NCBI GenBank assembly: GCA_035545855.1
Contig: DASZXK010000094.1
Location: forward strand, 1-64,000
Direction: 5' to 3'
Length of the DNA: 64,000 nt
Origin: DASZVB01 sp035545855
Lineage (GTDB): Bacteria > Myxococcota_A > Polyangia > Polyangiales > Polyangiaceae
Of the stretch, positions 50,674 through 58,826 are shown piece by piece (positions within the stretch are counted from its first letter, which is position 1; every line of letters starts with the position of its first letter). The notes under the pieces are model-generated. The model was not told the origin of the DNA, did not search any database, and was given only the letters and a program-made list of their open reading frames with translations. The position numbers were made by a program, and so were the translations under genes.

Positions 50674-51102
50674 TCAGGCCGCCGGGGCCGTCGCGACCGG
50701 TTCTTCCTTCGCCACCGTGAGCTGCACCTCCGGCGGATGCACGAGCGTGCCGTAGGCAGGACAGTTCTTCACCGCGCGCTCGATCCCCGGGAGGTAGTGC
50801 TCCGGCACCCCGACCGGCAGCATGACGTGCACGACGATCTGCGAGATGCGCGGCGCGGGCTCCTTCGACTTGATCCACTCGACCTCGACGCGGAGGCCAT
50901 CCGTCGAGAGCTTCCTTCCGTACAGGAACGCGGACGCGAAGTAGTGCGCGCACGCGCCGACCGAGATCGTCATCACGTCCAGAGGTGACGGACCCTTGTC
51001 TTCCCCTCCGGGAACGGGGCTCGGCTGGTCGAACACGATGTCGTGCGACCCGATCCGGACGCGGCTCGCGACGCCACCCGCCGACTCGATGAGCGCCTTC
51101 AC
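50674..51102 (-). CDS. OsmC family protein (short form)
   Basis: 142-residue OsmC-superfamily protein with Cys51 in ISVGACAHYFASAF and Cys114 in AVKNCPAYGTL, following the family PSPLDVMTISVGAC pattern. The GTG at 51102 overlaps the stop of the small Cys-rich gene as GTGA with a GGGGAGG site, so the true protein is short and longer readings upstream are spurious. Probable thiol-dependent peroxidase or related thiol chemistry, coupled to the CxxC protein. Confidence 0.83.
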   Translation of the reverse strand: MKALIESAGGVASRVRIGSHDIVFDQPSPVPGGEDKGPSPLDVMTISVGACAHYFASAFLYGRKLSTDGLRVEVEWIKSKEPAPRISQIVVHVMLPVGVPEHYLPGIERAVKNCPAYGTLVHPPEVQLTVAKEEPVATAPAA

Positions 51103-51293
51103 GACCGCCTCCCCGCGAACGAACCGAGCAGCGAAGAGAGGAGGCTCGGTCGCTCGGAGGCCTCGCGTCGGGCGGCCTCCCGGCACTGGCACCGACCCTC
51201 CTTCGGGACGTCGCCGAGCACCTGCTCGATGTGACGCCCACATCCGGCGAAGGTGGGCTTACCGCACTTCTGGCACGTGATCCGCTGGCACAT
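51099..51293 (-). CDS. Small Cys-rich (zinc-ribbon-like) protein
   Basis: 64-residue protein. The sequence MCQRITCQKCGKPTFAGCG has a CxxC pair, followed by GRHIEQVLGDVP and RCQCRE, a pattern seen in a widespread family of tiny proteins (C..C.K....GCG.H...VL..V....RC.C) of unknown function. It probably binds zinc or another metal through four or more Cys and His. It is the first gene of a two-gene operon with the short OsmC protein, suggesting a role in thiol or oxidant defence. Confidence 0.8.
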   Translation of the reverse strand: MCQRITCQKCGKPTFAGCGRHIEQVLGDVPKEGRCQCREAARREASERPSLLSSLLGSFAGRRS

Positions 51294-51485
51294 GGTCTTC
51301 GATTCTCCTGTCTTCCGATGAGAGCCAGCGGCATGCCAGAAGGGTTCGCGCCTTCTTCCGGCAAATGTTCCGGCAAATTCGAATGAGCCGAATGCAAGGA
51401 TTGCGCCTCGCGCGTGCCACGCCTCCGATCCGTCCTGGTCGACGCGCCTTTTCATGCGCCTCGGGCCGAGGCTAGCCTCTCGGCC

Positions 51486-51746
51486 ATGCGACGCGCCGGC
51501 CTCGTCTCTCTTCTCCTCCTCCTGGCAGGCTGCTCGGACTCCGGTCCGGGCCCGGGCTACGGGTCCTTCGGTTATGCTTGCCGGGTTCCGCTCGACTGCG
51601 GGCCAGCGGTGAGCTGCGTGGAGCGTTTCGGCGGTACGTGCTGGCCACTCTGCGCGAGCGACCTCGACTGCGGCGCGCCGTACCATTGCAAGAGCGTGAA
51701 TCGACACGGCGCAGACGGCCACGACAAGGTCTGCGTTCCGGACTGA
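51486..51746 (+). CDS. Small Cys-rich lipoprotein
   Basis: 86-residue lipoprotein: signal with lipobox LLAGCSD, then eight Cys in a compact module (CRVPLDCGPAVSC, CWPLCASDLDCG). No family recognised beyond general disulphide-rich secreted proteins. The ATG at 51486 is selected because it places the signal at the N-terminus. Confidence 0.65.
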   Translation: MRRAGLVSLLLLLAGCSDSGPGPGYGSFGYACRVPLDCGPAVSCVERFGGTCWPLCASDLDCGAPYHCKSVNRHGADGHDKVCVPD

Positions 51747-51845
51747 GGGCTGGCGCGCTCGCGCAACTTCTGCGGTGGAACGCGCACCCGGTGCGATGGA
51801 ACCCCGCCATTCTGCGCGCTCCCCGCACGTTTCGCGGGAGGGGCG

Positions 51846-52298
51846 ATGGCGGCACGTCCGTTGCTTTTTCGTCGCTCCATGTCGGACCATTCCTCCGCGA
51901 TCGACACCCCGGTCTCCGCGGTGATGACCAAAGACGTCGTCTGCGTGTCGGGGGATCTGCCGGCCGAGCGCCTCGAGCAGCTCTTCATCGATCGCGGGAT
52001 CAGCGGCGCCCCGGTGACGGACGGAGCGGGCCGCCCCATCGGTGTCGTCACGAAGACGGATCTCGTCGCGTGGAAGCACACCGGCAAGAAGACCGTGGCC
52101 GACCTCATGACTCCCCGCTCCTTCTCCGTGGGGACGAACGAACCTCTCGCTCGCGCCGCGGGTCTCATGGCGTACGAGGGCATGCACCGCGTGACCGTCG
52201 TCGCCGAGGACGGTCGCGTCGTCGGCGTCGTCACGGCGCTCGACGTGCTCCGGTGGCTCGCCCGGGACAACGGCTTTCCCATCGCGAACCGCCCCTGA
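51846..52298 (+). CDS. CBS-domain pair protein (first of two)
   Basis: 150-residue protein with a single Bateman module (two CBS domains: VSAVMTKDVVCVSG..APVTDGAGRPIGVVTKTDL and VADLMTPRSFSVGT..VVGVVTALDVLRWL). Such modules bind adenosyl ligands and regulate partners. GGGAGGGG precedes the ATG. The next gene encodes a second CBS pair 8 bp downstream, so the two products probably assemble together. No catalytic domain is fused. Confidence 0.88.
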   Translation: MAARPLLFRRSMSDHSSAIDTPVSAVMTKDVVCVSGDLPAERLEQLFIDRGISGAPVTDGAGRPIGVVTKTDLVAWKHTGKKTVADLMTPRSFSVGTNEPLARAAGLMAYEGMHRVTVVAEDGRVVGVVTALDVLRWLARDNGFPIANRP

Positions 52299-52306
52299 GG
52301 AGCACC

Positions 52307-52768
52307 GTGGCCGGCGAATCCCACGAATCCCTGCGCGTGGCGGACGCGATGACCCAGGCCGTGATGTTCCTGGACGTGAAGCACACGCTCGTGGAGGCCT
52401 GGGACGCCTTTCATCGTCACTCCGTGAACGGCGCCCCGGTGCTCGGAGAGCGCGGGCGGCTCGTCGGCATCGTCACGACCTCCGACCTCGCGGACCCGCG
52501 GAGACGGCCGGATCCCACGACGCGCGTCGGCGACGTGATGACGAAGGTCGTCTACGCGGTGCGCGCGACCGATCCGCTGCTGAACGCGGCCCTTCTCATG
52601 GTGGACAACTCCATCCATCATGTCGTCGTCGTGAACGATGACGGCAGCATCGCGGGCATCGTCTCGCCGATGGACGTCCTTCGCGTGGTTTACGGCCGGG
52701 GAGACCCCGCCCGGGAACGGCGTGACGGACCCACCCCTCCCTACGTGGACCTCCGGTCGCTCCCGTAG
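52307..52768 (+). CDS. CBS-domain pair protein (second of two)
   Basis: 153-residue Bateman-module protein: VADAMTQAVMFLDVKHTL..GRLVGIVTTSDLAD and VGDVMTKVVYAVRATDPLL..GSIAGIVSPMDVLRVV. It starts with GTG after a GAGGAG site overlapping the previous stop region, so it is co-translated with the first CBS gene. It has diverged substantially from its neighbour, which argues for a hetero-oligomer instead of a recent duplication. Confidence 0.87.
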   Translation: MAGESHESLRVADAMTQAVMFLDVKHTLVEAWDAFHRHSVNGAPVLGERGRLVGIVTTSDLADPRRRPDPTTRVGDVMTKVVYAVRATDPLLNAALLMVDNSIHHVVVVNDDGSIAGIVSPMDVLRVVYGRGDPARERRDGPTPPYVDLRSLP

Positions 52769-52920
52769 GGCCTTTCGGGCCAAACCCGGGGACTCGACGG
52801 GCCCGACCGCAGGCGATGCGCTCTACCGGCGAGTCGCGAACGTTCTGCACGCGCCTCCGGCCTTCTTTTCCTGCCATCGCTCTCGCGTGAGCGTCATCTG
52901 ACCTGCGCTAAGATGCGAAC

Positions 52921-53853
52921 ATGTTCGCGTCCCGGCCCGTCGCTGCTCTCCTCTTCTCCATCTCGCTCACCGCGTGCTCCGGCACGTCCGCAAAGCAACA
53001 GACCGCTCCGGCCACCGAGGGAGCGCTCCCCGGATCGAAGGAGCTCATCGCACACGATTGGACCATCGGGCCAGGCGTCGAGACGTACTTCTGCGTGTAC
53101 CAGACGCTGACGGAAGACGTCTGGATCAGCGCGTTCGATCCCACGGAGCCTCTCGGCACGCACCACGTCGTGGTCGGCTTCGACGATCCGGGAACGAGAC
53201 CGGACGGCGTCGTCTCGTCGGAAGACGGTTCCGGCTCCAGCACGACGTGCTCCGGAGTCCAGCTCAGCCAGAACATGGTGTACTTCGGCGGCGTCGGCGC
53301 CGGCTCCTTCGAGATGCCGAAGGACGTCGCGGTGAGGATCCCGGCAGGAAAGCAGCTATTTCTGGGACTCCACCTCTTCAACACCGCCGACACGGAGCTC
53401 TCGGGACGCTCCGGCATGCGCATCCTCGGCCCCGACGGCGGCACCGCGCCGAACGAAGCGGAGGCGGTCGCGATGGGCAAGGTCGCGGGCCTCGTGATCC
53501 CGCCGGGCAAGGTCACGCAGACGGGGACGTGCACGGAGACCGCGGACGCGACGGCGTTCGCGCTCGCTCCGCACATGCACCTCGCCGGCCGACACAACAA
53601 GACGACCGTCGGTCCTCCCGGCGGACCGGCGACGACGATCTTCGACGAGGACTACGCGTTCGAAGCGCAGCCGTACACGACGCTGCCCACCCCCGTGCTG
53701 CTCCATCAGAACGACGTCATCACCGTCGAGTGCGACTACGAGAACACCGGCTCTCAGACGCTCAACTTCGGCGAGAGCACGCGCAACGAGATGTGCTTCT
53801 CGTTCGTCTACCGGTACCCGAAGATCGCCACGACCTCCGTGTGCACCAACTGA
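52921..53853 (+). CDS. PHM-like copper monooxygenase-type lipoprotein
   Basis: 310-residue exported lipoprotein (lipobox SLTACSG). It carries all ligand positions of the copper type II ascorbate-dependent monooxygenases (peptidylglycine alpha-hydroxylating/dopamine beta-hydroxylase class): His81-His82 in GTHHVVVG and His151 in LGLHLFN for CuA, and His218/His220 in APHMHLAG plus Met291 in RNEMCFSF for CuB. Cys residues at several points suggest disulphides. The expected chemistry is hydroxylation of an aliphatic carbon with O2 outside the cell. Other bacterial members are scarce and poorly studied; the substrate is unknown. Confidence 0.78.
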   Translation: MFASRPVAALLFSISLTACSGTSAKQQTAPATEGALPGSKELIAHDWTIGPGVETYFCVYQTLTEDVWISAFDPTEPLGTHHVVVGFDDPGTRPDGVVSSEDGSGSSTTCSGVQLSQNMVYFGGVGAGSFEMPKDVAVRIPAGKQLFLGLHLFNTADTELSGRSGMRILGPDGGTAPNEAEAVAMGKVAGLVIPPGKVTQTGTCTETADATAFALAPHMHLAGRHNKTTVGPPGGPATTIFDEDYAFEAQPYTTLPTPVLLHQNDVITVECDYENTGSQTLNFGESTRNEMCFSFVYRYPKIATTSVCTN

Positions 53854-53954
53854 GCCGCGCGGGCGGACGGTCTCGGCCGCCTTCGACACCCACTTTGGCC
53901 ACCCCGGCGCCTGAACGGAATTGGCGCGTGACGGCGGCCTTGTTAGGGGGGCGC

Positions 53955-55229
53955 ATGCTCCTCCGCCCGTCCGCGTCTCGCGCCCTCGTCGCCCTCTCGA
54001 TTCTCTCCACGTTCGGCTGCTCCGGGTCCGACGACGAGAAGCAGGAGACGACGTCGACCGCGGGCTGCGGCTCGAGTCTCCTCTCCATCCCGGACGACCC
54101 GGGCGTGCGCGGCCCATGGAAGGTCGGCGTGAAGACGGTGAAGATCGGCCGCCTCACCGTCGAGATCGCGTATCCGGCGGAACCGGGCTCCGAAGCCGGC
54201 AAGCCGCTCGCGACGTACGACATCCGCGAGTTCCTCCCGGAGTCCGAGCGCTCGAAGGTGCCGGACGACGCGTCCCCCGCGGTCGGTCCCATCGGCGGCG
54301 ATCTCTACCGAGACCTTCCGCTCGACGGCGCGCACGGCCCCTACCCCATCGTCGTGAACATCCACGGCACGGCGTCGTTCCGCATCGCGAACGGCAGCAC
54401 CCTCGCTCACTGGGCGAGCCGCGGCTTCGTGGTCCTCTCCGCGGACTACCCCGGGCTCTTCCTCGCCGATCAGCTGTGCGCCGCGACCGGCACGCCGCCG
54501 AAGGGCGGGACGACGCCGGGGTGCACGTGCGCGCAGACGGGGGAAAAGGACATCGCCGGCGACGTGAAGACGCAGCTCGACGCGCTCGCGACGCCGTCGG
54601 GCGACCTCGCGTTCCTCGCGGGGCACGTGGACACGAAGCGCGTGGGGATCTCGGGGCACAGCCAGGGCGCGTGCGTCGCCGCAGGGCTCAGCATGCTTCC
54701 GGGAGTGGAGGTCGTGATCCCGATGACGGGCAGCCTGCAGGTGCTCCCGTCGTCGTCCTTGAAGTCCCTGATGTTCATCGCCGGCATGAACGATGCGGTG
54801 ATCGGCTGGGACGCGCCGCGCTTCGGCAACTACGTCTGCGAGGCGGTCCCCGGGCAGGACACGGCGACCGACAACAAGCACGCCTACGCGAAATCCCCCG
54901 GGCCTCCGGGCGTCGTGAAGCGGCTCGTCGGGATCACGAACGGCGGACACCTCGTGCCCACGGACCTCTGTCAGAACAACGCCCAGGGACGCAACGCGGT
55001 GACCGAGGCCGAGCACGACGGCGTCTGCGGGATCGACCAGGCAGTCATCATCGGGCTGCCGGGGATCTTCGACTGCGGCACGATCGACATGCCGACGGGC
55101 ATCGCGGACGTGAACTACGCGAGCACCGCGGCGCTCGAGGAGACGCTCCTCTGCGAGGACCGGAGCGCGGCGTTCCAGAATCTCCGGACGGCGCTTCCGA
55201 CCGTCGGCGAGTTCGACGAAGAGAAGTGA
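53955..55229 (+). CDS. Secreted alpha/beta hydrolase lipoprotein
   Basis: 424-residue lipoprotein (lipobox STFGCSG) with an alpha/beta hydrolase domain: VNIHGTASFRIANG near the oxyanion region, nucleophile Ser236 in GHSQGACVAAG, an acidic candidate after LMFIAGMNDAVIGWD, and His in TNGGHLVPTDLC. It resembles the chlorophyllase/PAF-acetylhydrolase-like group of secreted esterases. Extra Cys pairs probably form disulphides. Start at the ATG at 53955; the reading frame upstream is antisense-like. Confidence 0.82.
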   Translation: MLLRPSASRALVALSILSTFGCSGSDDEKQETTSTAGCGSSLLSIPDDPGVRGPWKVGVKTVKIGRLTVEIAYPAEPGSEAGKPLATYDIREFLPESERSKVPDDASPAVGPIGGDLYRDLPLDGAHGPYPIVVNIHGTASFRIANGSTLAHWASRGFVVLSADYPGLFLADQLCAATGTPPKGGTTPGCTCAQTGEKDIAGDVKTQLDALATPSGDLAFLAGHVDTKRVGISGHSQGACVAAGLSMLPGVEVVIPMTGSLQVLPSSSLKSLMFIAGMNDAVIGWDAPRFGNYVCEAVPGQDTATDNKHAYAKSPGPPGVVKRLVGITNGGHLVPTDLCQNNAQGRNAVTEAEHDGVCGIDQAVIIGLPGIFDCGTIDMPTGIADVNYASTAALEETLLCEDRSAAFQNLRTALPTVGEFDEEK

Positions 55230-55245
55230 GGTGACGTCGAGAGGC

Positions 55246-55271
55246 GTCCCGGCGCGCGCGCCGCCCGGGAC
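55246..55271. terminator. Hairpin after alpha/beta hydrolase gene
   Basis: GTCCCGG-12-CCGGGAC is a perfect 7-bp GC-rich stem beginning 17 bp after the hydrolase stop codon. No T run, so the assignment is tentative. Confidence 0.4.
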
Positions 55272-55291
55272 ACCGCCGCGAACGGCCCGGG

Positions 55292-55326
55292 CTGACCGAA
55301 GCGGTCAGGCTCGAGCCGCTGACCGC
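55292..55326. promoter_or_regulatory. Alternating inverted repeats upstream of phosphoesterase gene
   Basis: Three half-sites read CTGACC, GGTCAG (within GCGGTCAG) and CTGACCGC. The middle one can pair with either the first (5-bp loop) or the third (10-bp loop), giving two mutually exclusive hairpins. They lie 72-106 bp before the phosphoesterase start and could be an operator array or a leader switch. Confidence 0.5.
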
Positions 55327-55397
55327 GAACGTCACGAGATCGGCACGGGCACCGCGACACGAAGCGCTATCCTCGCGCGATCGGAGGCTTTCTTTTC

Positions 55398-56444
55398 ATG
55401 ACGCGCCCCACGCACTCCACCTTCGCGCTCCTCGCTTCTCTCGCGCTCTTCGCCTGCTCGAGCACGGACGGGACGGCGACGACCCCCGGCACGGCGGACG
55501 GCGGGGGCACCGGGGGCAGCGGCGCCGGGGGCGGAGGCACCGGCGGCGGCGGGACGAAGGACGGCGGCGGGACGGGCTCCCACCTCGAGCACGTCATCGT
55601 CATCGCGTTCGAGAACCACGACGAGACGTCCGTCATCGGGAACACGACGGACGCGCCGTACATCAATGGCGAGCTCCTCCCCAGGTACGCGAGCGCGTCG
55701 AACTTCCAGGACACGCTCCCCATCCTCACCCCGAGCGAGCCGCACTACGTGCTGATGGAAGCCGGCACCGCGACGTTCTCGGACGCGACCTTCACGAACG
55801 ATGCCGTGCCGTCGGCCGCGAACAGCACGGCGAGCACCGACCACCTCGTGAACCAGCTCGAGGCCGCGAATCACACGTGGATGTCCTACCAGGAAGGGAT
55901 GAACGCGGCGACCGGTCCCTGCCCGATCGTGAGCGACGGCTTCTACCAGCCGAAGCACGACCCGTTCCTGTTCTTCCAGGACGTGGCGGGCAATCCGCCG
56001 GACCAGAACGCCGCGCGCTGCGTGGCGCACCACGCGCCGATCGAGGCGTTCTTCGACGCCATCGCCGGCAATGGGGACCTGCCGGACTATGCGTTCGTCA
56101 CGCCGAACCAGTGCAACGACATGCACGGTCAGGGCGGCTGCCCGAACACGAACCTCGTGAACTCGGGTGATGCCTGGCTCGCCGACGAGCTCCCCGGGGT
56201 CATCTCCTACGCGGAGTCCCACCACGCGGCGATCTTCCTCGTCTGGGACGAGGGAGAACTCTCCCCGACGATCCCGTTCGTCGCCGTCGGACCCGACGTG
56301 AAGGCGGGCTACGTCAGCGACGTGAAGGTCACGCACGGTTCGCTCATCCGCACGGTGGAGAACGTGTTCGGCCTGCCCGCGCTCTCCACGGTCGCGACCG
56401 AGAACGATTTCTCCGACTTCTTCGAAGGCGGCGCGTTGCCCTGA
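55398..56444 (+). CDS. Phosphoesterase family lipoprotein
   Basis: 348-residue secreted lipoprotein (lipobox LFACSS) with a long Gly/Thr linker. The catalytic domain matches the phosphoesterase family that includes bacterial acid phosphatases and phospholipase C (PF04185-like): HVIVIAFENHDETSVIG with the metal/nucleophile region, SEPHYVLMEAGT, ITPN-type FVTPNQCNDMHGQ, LVWDEGE and THGSLIRTVENVFG. It should hydrolyse a phosphomonoester or phosphodiester outside the cell. Confidence 0.85.
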   Translation: MTRPTHSTFALLASLALFACSSTDGTATTPGTADGGGTGGSGAGGGGTGGGGTKDGGGTGSHLEHVIVIAFENHDETSVIGNTTDAPYINGELLPRYASASNFQDTLPILTPSEPHYVLMEAGTATFSDATFTNDAVPSAANSTASTDHLVNQLEAANHTWMSYQEGMNAATGPCPIVSDGFYQPKHDPFLFFQDVAGNPPDQNAARCVAHHAPIEAFFDAIAGNGDLPDYAFVTPNQCNDMHGQGGCPNTNLVNSGDAWLADELPGVISYAESHHAAIFLVWDEGELSPTIPFVAVGPDVKAGYVSDVKVTHGSLIRTVENVFGLPALSTVATENDFSDFFEGGALP

Positions 56445-56483
56445 GCGGACGCCGCGCTTCTCGTGCTATCCCCGCGAGGAGCC

Positions 56484-56912
56484 ATGACGCCTCGCCTCAC
56501 CGTCGTCACTCTCGGAGTGAAGGATCTCCCGCGCGCGCGCGGGTTCTACTGCAATGGCCTCGGGTTCCGTGCGTCGAGCGCGTCGAACGAGAGCATCGTG
56601 TTCATCGATGCGGGCGGGCTCGTGCTCGGGCTCTACCCGCGCCACCTCCTCGCGGAAGACGCGCGGGTGAAGGAAGCCGGCTCCGGCTTCTCCGGCGTCA
56701 CGCTCGCGTGGAACGTCGCGAAGAAGGCGGACGTCGCAGCAGCGCTCGCTCGGGCGGAGAAGGCGGGCGCGAAGATCCTGAAACCCGCCCAGGACGTGTT
56801 CTGGGGTGGCCATTCCGGCTATTTCTCGGATCTGGACGGTCACCTCTGGGAAGTGGCGCACAATCCCCACTGGAAGCTCGACGCCCGCGGCAGCGTCGAG
56901 CTTCCGGAGTGA
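56484..56912 (+). CDS. VOC family (glyoxalase-like) protein
   Basis: 142-residue vicinal-oxygen-chelate fold protein with two beta-alpha-beta-beta-beta modules: VVTLGVKDLPRARGFYCNGL starts the first, and GGHSGYFSDLDGHLWEVAHN ends the second with a metal-ligand Glu. GCGAGGAGCC precedes the ATG at 56484. Members include glyoxalase, dioxygenases and antibiotic-binding proteins; the role here is unknown. Confidence 0.85.
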   Translation: MTPRLTVVTLGVKDLPRARGFYCNGLGFRASSASNESIVFIDAGGLVLGLYPRHLLAEDARVKEAGSGFSGVTLAWNVAKKADVAAALARAEKAGAKILKPAQDVFWGGHSGYFSDLDGHLWEVAHNPHWKLDARGSVELPE

Positions 56913-57064
56913 TCGAGCGCTCCGTGTAAACGACGCGATGACGCGGACGCACCCCCGAGCGCGGCGCGGGTATGGGCTCGACGCCCCGGGGACTCGGGTT
57001 CCGGTGAGAACGGACGAATCGTCTCGCTCTTCACGCGCGAGACGGGCTGTGGCACTCGAACACC

Positions 57065-57817
57065 ATGAGCATTCTTGCGGTCAGGCGCCGCGCGCTCGGG
57101 GGAGCGGCGCTGCTTCTGGGGTTCGTCTGCGTGACCACCATCCCGGCGCTCGCCGACGACCCACCGGAGACGCAGATGGCCGCGCTCGCGCGAACGGCCG
57201 ACGCCGCGAAGACGAAGGTCCTCGCCGCTCGCGATCGAGTGGCGTCCGTCGAGCAAGCGAACGGCACCGCGACGGACGACCGCAAGACGAAGGAAAAAGG
57301 AATAGAGGAGCGGAAGCGCGCCGTGTCGAAGCGGATCAAGAGCGCCGCGAGCGCGTTCAAGAAGTACCAGGCCGCGGAGAAGAGCGGCAAGGTCACGGAC
57401 AAGGAGGTCGCACTCCTGATGTCCGCTCAGGCGGACTACCAGGGCGCGCTCGCCGACGGAAAAGCGATCACGGCGGACGTCGCCGCGCTCCGCAAGGCGG
57501 AGGACGACATCGAGGGGAAGGTGGAAGCGGCACAGGCCGACGTCGACGCAGCGACGGCCGCCGCGACCGACGCGAAGACGGCAGCGAAGTCCTCGGCGGA
57601 CCTCGGTCGGACCGTGACGCGGGCAGCCTCCGACGACGCGAAGCAGACGAAGAAGGACGCCGACAAGACGAAGAACGTCGCCGGCCTCGGCCCCGCGGCG
57701 GATTACCCGAAGAAGCGGGCGAAGAACCAGGAGAACGACGCGAAGGTCCTCGGCGCCGTCACGGACGCGGGGAAGGCGCTCCAGGGCCTTCCGAAGGCCG
57801 CGGCAGGGGGGAAGTGA
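57065..57817 (+). CDS. Secreted helical protein, paralogue 1 of operon
   Basis: 250-residue exported protein with a cleavable signal (LLLGFVCVTTIPALADD). The mature part is almost entirely Ala/Lys/Asp/Glu coiled-coil-like helix (TADAAKTKVLAARDRVASVE, KRIKSAASAFKKYQAAEKSG). It is paralogous to the next gene: both have D-DRKTKEK/DRRTKEK, F.KYQ/YKKYET and ADYQGA/TEYQAA blocks. The next ATG is 2 bp after its stop. It heads a five-gene operon of exported proteins with a clostripain-type protease; function unknown. Confidence 0.7.
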   Translation: MSILAVRRRALGGAALLLGFVCVTTIPALADDPPETQMAALARTADAAKTKVLAARDRVASVEQANGTATDDRKTKEKGIEERKRAVSKRIKSAASAFKKYQAAEKSGKVTDKEVALLMSAQADYQGALADGKAITADVAALRKAEDDIEGKVEAAQADVDAATAAATDAKTAAKSSADLGRTVTRAASDDAKQTKKDADKTKNVAGLGPAADYPKKRAKNQENDAKVLGAVTDAGKALQGLPKAAAGGK

Positions 57818-57819
57818 CG

Positions 57820-58824
57820 ATGAAGCTCCGCATCTTCCGTTCCGTCGGTATCGCGGCGACCGTCGTCGCGCTCTCGTCCGCCGCGCACGCGGGCACGCTC
57901 CCGCCAACGGCGCCCCGGCCGACCGCCGCGCCGCCGACCCCGGCGAAGCCGACGGTGGCCGCGCCCAGGGACGCGGCGGCCGAGCTCGCCGGAAAGATCA
58001 CGACGGCGCGCTCCCTCATCACCAAGCGGAAGACCGAGGCCGATCAGGCCAGGGTCCAGGCGGACCCGCTCTCCACGGACCGCAGGACCAAGGAAAAGGA
58101 GCGGGCCGCGCAGCAGAAGAGCTTCGAGAAGCACGCGAAGGCGGCCGGCGCCGCGTACAAGAAGTACGAGACGGCGGCGACGAAGACGGACCCGAAGCCG
58201 CCCGCGAGCGAGCACCTCGAGGCGAGCCGCACGGAATACCAGGCGGCCGCGACGGACGGCGCGATGCTCGCCGAGACGACGAAGGCCGTCCGCGCGAAGG
58301 AAGACGCCCTCGCGGACCTCGTGAAGTCGAGCGCCGACGGAGCCGAGGAGGCGAAGACCGCCGCGGCGGACGTGAAGAACGCTGCGACCGAGCTCGTGAA
58401 GCTCGCGAAGGACGCGAGCGCCGACGCCTCCAGGGCCGCGACGGAAGCGAAGACCGCGCTCCGAAAGACGCGAACCAAGACGGGCTACTCGTCCAAGGAG
58501 AGCTTCGGAAGATCCCGCGAGAAGGCCCTCGCCAGGGACCAGGCGTTCGCGACGACGCTCTCCGACGCGGAGAAGGCGCTCGCCGAGGTGAACGCCGCGA
58601 TAGCCGCGCGGAAGCCCGCCGCCCCGCCGGCGACCCCGGTCGCTGCGGCGGGCGGCCCGCCGAAGCCCGACAAACCGAAGCCGCAGGAATCGCTCTTCGC
58701 GAACGGCATGAGCGCGACGGGCGTGCAGACCGGCGGTGACGGCCGCGCGGGCGGCGGCGACGAGCAGCGCCGCCACCGATCCACCCAGGCTCCCACGCGC
58801 CCCGGCGCCGAGCGGAAGAAGTGA
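57820..58824 (+). CDS. Secreted helical protein, paralogue 2 of operon
   Basis: 334-residue exported protein with signal ATVVALSSAAHAG, a Pro/Ala/Thr-rich segment, then Ala/Lys/Glu-rich helices (ATDGAMLAETTKAVRAKEDA, VKNAATELVKLAKDASADAS) and a Pro/Gly-rich basic tail. It shares blocks with the preceding paralogue, including DRRTKEK. GGGGGGAAG precedes the ATG. Its stop lies 2 bp before the ATG of the protease gene, so expression is coupled. Such helical secreted proteins could be substrates or structural partners of the protease. Confidence 0.7.
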   Translation: MKLRIFRSVGIAATVVALSSAAHAGTLPPTAPRPTAAPPTPAKPTVAAPRDAAAELAGKITTARSLITKRKTEADQARVQADPLSTDRRTKEKERAAQQKSFEKHAKAAGAAYKKYETAATKTDPKPPASEHLEASRTEYQAAATDGAMLAETTKAVRAKEDALADLVKSSADGAEEAKTAAADVKNAATELVKLAKDASADASRAATEAKTALRKTRTKTGYSSKESFGRSREKALARDQAFATTLSDAEKALAEVNAAIAARKPAAPPATPVAAAGGPPKPDKPKPQESLFANGMSATGVQTGGDGRAGGGDEQRRHRSTQAPTRPGAERKK

Positions 58825-58826
58825 TC

